64,000 nucleotides of DNA from Meiothermus sp. Lineage in GTDB: Bacteria > Deinococcota > Deinococci > Deinococcales > Thermaceae. Location of the stretch: positions 1-64,000 of the forward strand of contig NZ_BPIK01000001.1 of assembly GCF_026004075.1 (NCBI RefSeq), given 5' to 3'. The position numbers and the translations under genes are program-made. Every line of letters starts with the position of its first letter. The first letter of the stretch is position 1. The notes under the pieces were generated by a model. The model did not search any database and was not told the origin of the DNA. It saw only the letters and a program-made list of their open reading frames with translations. Below are positions 58,823-64,000 of the stretch, piece by piece.

Positions 58823-61762
58823 ATGGACAGGATTATCGTCCGCGGGGCCAAAGAGCACAACCTGAAGAACATTACCGTTGAACTGCCCCGGGGGCAGTTC
58901 ATCGTCATTACGGGGGTCTCGGGCTCGGGCAAGAGCACACTGGCCTTCGACACCATTTACGCCGAGGGGCAGCGGCGGTATGTGGAGTCCTTGTCGTCGT
59001 ATGCGCGGCAGTTTCTGGGGGTGATGGAAAAGCCCGACGTGGAAAGCATCGAGGGGCTTTCGCCGGCCATCTCCATCGACCAGAAAACCACCTCGCACAA
59101 CCCGCGCTCCACGGTGGGCACCGTGACCGAGGTGCACGACTACCTGCGCCTGCTGTTTGCCCGTGTGGGCACGGCCTACTGCCCGCACTGCGGGCGGCCC
59201 ATCGAGCGGCAGTCGGCCACGGAGATTACCGACCGGCTCTTCCGGCAGCCCGAGGGCACCAAGGCCATCCTGATGGCTCCGGTGGTGCGGGGGCGCAAAG
59301 GTGAGTACCGCAAGGAGTTCTTGCAACTCCAGAAAGAGGGTTATGCCCGCATTCGGGTAGACGGGGTGATCTACACCCTCGAGGAAGCCCTGGGCCTGAA
59401 GCTGGAAAAGTACGAGAAGCACGACATTGACCTGGTGGTAGACCGGGTGGTCTTGAAGCCGGAGGAGCGTGCGCGCATTGCCGAGTCGGTGGAGCTGGCG
59501 CTGTTGCGGGGCGAGGGGCTGATGCGGGTGCTCTACCCCGACAGCGGCGCCGAGGAGCTTTTCTCGGAGAAGTTCGCCTGCCCGGAGCACGGGAGTGTGC
59601 TCGAGGAGCTCGAGCCCCGCCTCTTCTCCTTCAACGCCCCCTACGGGGCCTGCCCGGACTGCTCGGGCCTGGGCTACAACCAGGTCTTCGACCCCGAGCT
59701 GATTGTGAACCCCGAGCTTTCGCTGGCCGAAGGGGCCATCATCCCCTGGAGCAAGGGCCGCGACAACGGCAAGGGCTACCTGTGGGATCGGCTGCGGGCC
59801 CTCTCGGAGCACCTGGGCTTCGACATGAAAACCCCTTTCAAGCAGCTCTCGCCGGAGGCCCAGCGGGCGGTGCTCTATGGCCTGCCCGAGCCCTTCGAGG
59901 TGGTCTTCCGGCGCAATGGGCGCGAGACCATGCGCTTTATGGTGAGCTACGAGGGGGTGATTCCCTGGCTGGAGAACCGCTACAACGAGACGGAGTCGGA
60001 AGGCTTGCGCGAGGCCCTGGAAGCCTACATGACCCTCAAGGCCTGCCCGGCCTGCGGGGGTACCCGCTACAAGCGCGAGGTGCTCTCGGTGCGGGTGGGG
60101 CGGTTTAACATCGCCGAGGTCTCCAACCTGCCGGTGCGCGAGGCCAAGCTGTTCTTCGAGGCGTTGGCCCAGAACCGGGTGGTGGAGGTGGGGGAAGCGC
60201 TCGAGGCCTACCGCATCCGCCTGGAGGGCCTGGCCGAGCCCGCCGAGTACCGCAACCTGAACGATTTCCAGATGCAGGTGGCCGCCCCCATCTGGCGCGA
60301 GATTCATAGCCGCCTGGGCTTTTTGGAGGATGTGGGCCTGGACTACCTGACCCTGGATCGCTCGGCCAACACCCTCTCGGGGGGCGAGGCCCAGCGCATC
60401 CGGCTGGCGACCCAGGTGGGTTCCGGCCTGACCGGGGTGCTGTACGTGCTGGACGAGCCTTCCATTGGCCTGCACCCCCGCGACAACCAGCGCCTGCTGG
60501 TAACCCTCAAGAAGCTGCGCGACCTGGGCAACACCCTGTTGGTGGTGGAGCACGACGAGGAGACCATGCGCGAGGCCGACTGGATTGTGGACATGGGGCC
60601 GGGGGCCGGGGTGCACGGGGGCGAGATGGTGGCCCAGGGCCGGCTCGAGGACATCCTGGCCCACCCAAAGAGCCTGACCGGGGCCTACCTGCGCGGCAGC
60701 AAGCACATTGCGGTTCCCAAGACCCGGCGCAAGGGCAACGGGAAGTGGCTGGTGGTCAAGGGGGCCCGCGAGCACAACCTGAAAGGGGTGAACCTGCGCA
60801 TCCCCCTGGGCAAGTTTGTGGCCATCACCGGTCCCTCGGGCTCGGGCAAGTCCACCCTTGTTCACGATATCCTCTACGCAGCGCTGGCCCGCGACCTGAT
60901 GCGGGCCAAGACCATTCCGGGGCGCTTCGAGGGCCTCGAGGGCCTCGAGCACCTCGACAAGGTGATCGAGATTGACCAGTCGCCCATCGGGCGCACCCCG
61001 CGCTCCAACCCGGCCACCTACACCGGCATCTTCGACGAGATCCGCGACCTCTTCTCCAAAACCCCCGAGGCCCGCAAGCGCGGCTACGAGGCCGGGCGCT
61101 TCAGTTTCAACGTCAAGGGCGGGCGCTGCGAGGCCTGCAGCGGCGACGGCACCAAGAAGATCGAGATGCTCTTTCTGCCCGACCTGTACGTGCAGTGCGA
61201 GGTCTGCAAGGGCAAGCGCTACAACAAGGAGACCCTCGAGGTCAAACTCCGGGGCAAAAACATCGCCGATGTGCTGGACATGACCGTGGAGGAGGCCCTG
61301 GGCTTCTTCGAGAACATCCCCACCATTGCCCGCAAACTGCAACTGATGGTGGATGTGGGCCTGGGCTACATGAAGCTGGGCCAGCCCTCGCCCACCCTCT
61401 CGGGCGGCGAGGCCCAGCGCATCAAGCTCTCCACCGAGCTGGGCCGCCGCTCCACCGGGCGCACCCTCTACATCCTGGACGAGCCCACCACCGGCCTGCA
61501 CTTCGAGGACACCGCCAAGCTGCTCAACGTGCTGCACCGCCTGGTGGATGGCGGCAATACCGTGGTGGTGATTGAGCACAACATGGACGTGGTCAAGACC
61601 GCCGACTGGGTGATTGACCTGGGGCCCGAGGGCGGCGCGCGGGGTGGCCAGATTGTGGCCGAAGGAACCCCCGAGGACGTGGCCCAGACCCAAAGCCCCA
61701 CCGGCACTTTCCTGGCCCGGATCCCCGAGATAGCACAGAAAGTGGGCGTGGCAGCCGATTAG
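58823..61762 (+). CDS. uvrA: Excinuclease ABC subunit A (UvrA)
   Basis: A 979-residue damage-recognition ATPase of nucleotide-excision repair. Two ABC ATPase halves: Walker [11 protein letters not shown] (about 30) and [10 protein letters not shown] (about 675); signatures [19 protein letters not shown] and [19 protein letters not shown]; Walker [13 protein letters not shown] and [12 protein letters not shown]. Zinc sites CPEHG..CPDCSG and [14 protein letters not shown]. UvrA dimers load UvrB at lesions. The length is slightly longer than Thermus UvrA. It stands alone, with a leaderless promoter. Confidence 0.96.
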   Translation: MDRIIVRGAKEHNLKNITVELPRGQFIVITGVSGSGKSTLAFDTIYAEGQRRYVESLSSYARQFLGVMEKPDVESIEGLSPAISIDQKTTSHNPRSTVGTVTEVHDYLRLLFARVGTAYCPHCGRPIERQSATEITDRLFRQPEGTKAILMAPVVRGRKGEYRKEFLQLQKEGYARIRVDGVIYTLEEALGLKLEKYEKHDIDLVVDRVVLKPEERARIAESVELALLRGEGLMRVLYPDSGAEELFSEKFACPEHGSVLEELEPRLFSFNAPYGACPDCSGLGYNQVFDPELIVNPELSLAEGAIIPWSKGRDNGKGYLWDRLRALSEHLGFDMKTPFKQLSPEAQRAVLYGLPEPFEVVFRRNGRETMRFMVSYEGVIPWLENRYNETESEGLREALEAYMTLKACPACGGTRYKREVLSVRVGRFNIAEVSNLPVREAKLFFEALAQNRVVEVGEALEAYRIRLEGLAEPAEYRNLNDFQMQVAAPIWREIHSRLGFLEDVGLDYLTLDRSANTLSGGEAQRIRLATQVGSGLTGVLYVLDEPSIGLHPRDNQRLLVTLKKLRDLGNTLLVVEHDEETMREADWIVDMGPGAGVHGGEMVAQGRLEDILAHPKSLTGAYLRGSKHIAVPKTRRKGNGKWLVVKGAREHNLKGVNLRIPLGKFVAITGPSGSGKSTLVHDILYAALARDLMRAKTIPGRFEGLEGLEHLDKVIEIDQSPIGRTPRSNPATYTGIFDEIRDLFSKTPEARKRGYEAGRFSFNVKGGRCEACSGDGTKKIEMLFLPDLYVQCEVCKGKRYNKETLEVKLRGKNIADVLDMTVEEALGFFENIPTIARKLQLMVDVGLGYMKLGQPSPTLSGGEAQRIKLSTELGRRSTGRTLYILDEPTTGLHFEDTAKLLNVLHRLVDGGNTVVVIEHNMDVVKTADWVIDLGPEGGARGGQIVAEGTPEDVAQTQSPTGTFLARIPEIAQKVGVAAD

Positions 61763-61862
61763 ATAGAGAGAGGCAAGGTATACCCCTTGCTGTGCTCCAC
61801 GAAGGAAGCGCCCCTTTCCAGGAAACAGCGCTACCCTTTGCTACACAGATAGCTTCGGTCAA

Positions 61863-61894
61863 GCTAGCCCGCCATCGAACAGTAGCGGGCTAGC
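61863..61894. terminator. Hairpin terminator between uvrA and gyrA
   Basis: GCTAGCCCGC (61863-61872) pairs perfectly with GCGGGCTAGC (61885-61894) over a 12-nt loop, followed by AAATTT. A smaller hairpin (GCAAGG/CCTTGC, 61773-61790) lies nearer uvrA. Confidence 0.7.
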
Positions 61895-61916
61895 CGAAAT
61901 TTGACACGCAATGGTG

Positions 61917-64000
61917 CTAGTCCTGTGGCGCAATCACGAAAGCCGAGGCAATCTCGTCCTTATCGCTCAGGTTCATTACCTTGACCCCACCGGTAGCCCG
62001 CCCGTACTGAGCGATGCTGGCTACACTGGTGCGAATGGCATTGCCCCGGCGGGAAAGCACCAGCAGGTCTTCGTTGCCCTGCACGCGCATAAGGGCCGCC
62101 AGCTGGCCCACTTTTTCGTTGGTGTTGAAGGTGATCACCCCTACGCCGCCCCGGCCCTGCAAGGGGTATTCGGAAACCGGGGTGCGCTTGCCGTAGCCGT
62201 GCGTACCTACTGCCAGCACCTCGGATTCCTCGCCTTTGGGTAGAACCACCAGCGAAACCACCTCGTCGTCGCGGCCCTCCTTGAAGCGAATTCCGGTGAC
62301 GCCCTGGCTGGCCCGCCCGGTGGCCCGCACATCTGAAAGCTCGAAGCGAATGGCCTGGCCGCTGCGGGTTGCCAGCATCACTTGGTCGCCCTCCTGGGCA
62401 ATCGCGACCCCGATTAGAGCGTCGTTTTCTACCAGATTGATGGCAATCAGACCGGCGCTGCTCAGGTTCTGGTACTCCTTAATCTCGGTTTTCTTGATAA
62501 GGCCGTTTTTGGTCGCAAACACGAAGTAGCCTTCCTGGGTCAGGTCGCGTACGTTCAGCAGGGCGGCAACTTCTTCGCCCTCTTGCAGGGGCAGCAGGCT
62601 CACGATGTGGGTGCCTCGAGCCTGCCGGCTGGCCTCGGGCAGCTCGTGGACTTTCTCGCCATAGACCCGACCCCGGTTGGTGAAGATCAGCAGGGTGTCG
62701 TGCATCGAGGCCACAAACACCGAGATGGCCTCGTCTTCCTCCTTGGTTTTGCCAGCCTGGGCCCCGGTGCCGCCGCGGCCCTGGGCCCGGTAGGCCTCGA
62801 GCGGGGTGCGCTTGATGAAACCCTGGCTGGTGAGGGTGATGACCATGGGCTCATCCTCAATCAAGTCTTCCAGGCTGAAGCCCTCCTCGAACTCGGTAAT
62901 CTGAGTGCGCCGCTGGTCGCCGTATTTGTCCTTTATGGCCAGCAATTCGTCCCTAACCACCCGCCAAAGCCGTTTTTCGTCGCCCAGGATGGCCTCGAGG
63001 CGGCCAATTTCTTCCATCAGCTCGCGGTACTCGGCCTGGAGTTTGTCGCGCTCGAGGCCCACCAAACGCTGCAAGCGCATATCCAGGATGGCCTGGGCCT
63101 GAATCTCAGTCAGGCTAAAGCGGCTCATCAGGCCGACGCGGGCTTCGGCGGCGTCCTGCGAGCCCCGGATCAGGGCGATTACCTCGTCGATGTGATCCAG
63201 AGCGATCAGGAGCCCCTCCAACACATGGGCTCGCTCCTTGGCCTTGCGCAGCTCGTACTCGGTGCGCTTGCGCACCACCAGGCCCCGGTGGTCGAGGTAG
63301 TGGCGCATCATCTCCAGCAGGGTGAGCACCCTGGGCTCGCCCTTTACGATCGCTAGCAGGTTCACGGTGAAGCTGGTCTGCAAGCGGGTGTGTTTGTAGA
63401 GCTTGTTGAGCACTACCTGGGGGTTGGCTCCGCGCTTGAGCTCTACCGCGATGCGCATACCCTGGCGATCCGACTCGTCGCGCAAGGCAGCAATTTCCTC
63501 GATTACCTTATTGCGCACCAGCGAGGCGATCTGGGCGATGAGATCGGCTTTGTTGACCTGGTAGGGAATTTCGGTGAAGACCAGCATGGCCCGGCCGTTT
63601 TTGTCCTCGTTGCGCGCCCGGGCCCGCACCTTCAGGCTACCGCGCCCGGTGGCATAGGCCTCTTTGATACCCCGGCGCGATAGCTTGGCGCCGGTAGGAA
63701 AATCGGGGCCGGGCAGCACCTTCATGACCTCCTCGAGGGTGATCTCGGGGTTGTCAATCATCTGCACCAGGGCGTCCACCACCTCGCCCAGGTTGTGGGG
63801 TGGGAGGCTGGTAGCCATACCCACGGCAATCCCCGCCGAGCCGTTGACCAGCAGGTTGGGCAGGGCGGCGGGAAGCACCTCGGGCTGTTCCTGGGTGCCG
63901 TCGTAGTTGGGTGCGAAAGGTACGGTTTCTTTATCGAGGTCTTGCAGCAGCTCGAGGCCGATATTGGAGAGCCGGGCCTCGGTATAGCGCTGGGCTGCTG
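61917..64000 (-). CDS. gyrA: DNA gyrase subunit A (5' part cut by the window end)
   Basis: About 694 residues of GyrA. The visible part starts at [23 protein letters not shown], about residue 125 of the usual protein, just past the active-site Tyr which lies outside. It includes [22 protein letters not shown], the coiled-coil tower, and the C-terminal beta-pinwheel with a QGRGGTG box (GyrA-box, normally QRRGGKG). Gyrase introduces negative supercoils; the box is needed for DNA wrapping. It is convergent with uvrA. Confidence 0.95.
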   Translation of the reverse strand, partial: AAQRYTEARLSNIGLELLQDLDKETVPFAPNYDGTQEQPEVLPAALPNLLVNGSAGIAVGMATSLPPHNLGEVVDALVQMIDNPEITLEEVMKVLPGPDFPTGAKLSRRGIKEAYATGRGSLKVRARARNEDKNGRAMLVFTEIPYQVNKADLIAQIASLVRNKVIEEIAALRDESDRQGMRIAVELKRGANPQVVLNKLYKHTRLQTSFTVNLLAIVKGEPRVLTLLEMMRHYLDHRGLVVRKRTEYELRKAKERAHVLEGLLIALDHIDEVIALIRGSQDAAEARVGLMSRFSLTEIQAQAILDMRLQRLVGLERDKLQAEYRELMEEIGRLEAILGDEKRLWRVVRDELLAIKDKYGDQRRTQITEFEEGFSLEDLIEDEPMVITLTSQGFIKRTPLEAYRAQGRGGTGAQAGKTKEEDEAISVFVASMHDTLLIFTNRGRVYGEKVHELPEASRQARGTHIVSLLPLQEGEEVAALLNVRDLTQEGYFVFATKNGLIKKTEIKEYQNLSSAGLIAINLVENDALIGVAIAQEGDQVMLATRSGQAIRFELSDVRATGRASQGVTGIRFKEGRDDEVVSLVVLPKGEESEVLAVGTHGYGKRTPVSEYPLQGRGGVGVITFNTNEKVGQLAALMRVQGNEDLLVLSRRGNAIRTSVASIAQYGRATGGVKVMNLSDKDEIASAFVIAPQD

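Noticed and set aside
58289-61693. Very long open frame (1134 codons) on the minus strand across uvrA
   Set aside because: It is the mirror of the high-GC uvrA gene, rich in His, Gln, Leu and Gly with no domain; uvrA itself is certain.

Overview
The window reads as chromosome of a thermophile of the Thermaceae, most likely Meiothermus. This is inferred from a 164-residue CarD, a 477-residue type-3 prolyl-tRNA synthetase, TTGACA/TATAAT promoters that start some mRNAs at or next to the start codon (uvrA, the PP2C gene), and heavy use of CTCGAG Leu-Glu codon pairs. No taxonomic search was possible.

Left part (1-10.5 kb): a sulfur-oxidation island. After an IS5-type insertion sequence and a broken GGDEF gene come a SorA-like sulfite dehydrogenase, its di-haem cytochrome and a MOSC protein (+ strand). 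Facing them is a seven-gene minus-strand cluster: sulfide:quinone reductase, a CstB-type persulfide dioxygenase-rhodanese, four further rhodanese genes and a TauE/SafE exporter. The gene set matches the staphylococcal cst sulfide-detoxification operon. G/C-tract palindromes like CsoR/CstR operators lie over the cstB promoter and upstream of sorA. A LysR gene diverges from the quinone reductase. The sulfite half is much richer in GC than the sulfide half, and the step falls inside one rhodanese gene.

Middle part (10.5-29.4 kb): an integrative element of about 18.8 kb in a tRNA-Pro(GGG) gene. It is bounded by an exact 80-bp direct repeat, with tandem GGTAACTCCCC repeats just inside both ends. 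It carries a tyrosine integrase, an excisionase-like HTH protein, an HUH-type Rep protein, several decayed insertion sequences, and a five-gene DISARM-like anti-phage operon (DUF1156 DNA methyltransferase, DrmE-like, DrmA helicase, DrmB, DrmC) whose genes all overlap by 1-4 nt.

Right part (29.4-64 kb): core chromosome. It holds tRNA-Pro and tRNA-Ile; an EnvC/FtsX pair; a DUF4388 protein; an AGCS symporter; ubiX; uppP; ispD-ispE; a TPP riboswitch with thiB-thiP; an ABC-2 exporter with a NEW3 protein; hsp20; an MFS transporter; two small metal/cupin proteins; TetR-CarD; apgM; a GNAT protein; a secreted subtilase; proS-nth; a PP2C phosphatase; dnaB; a conserved gene split by an IS630 element; uvrA; and gyrA cut by the window end. 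A 182-bp internally deleted relative of that IS630 element lies inside the integrative element, about 34 kb away.
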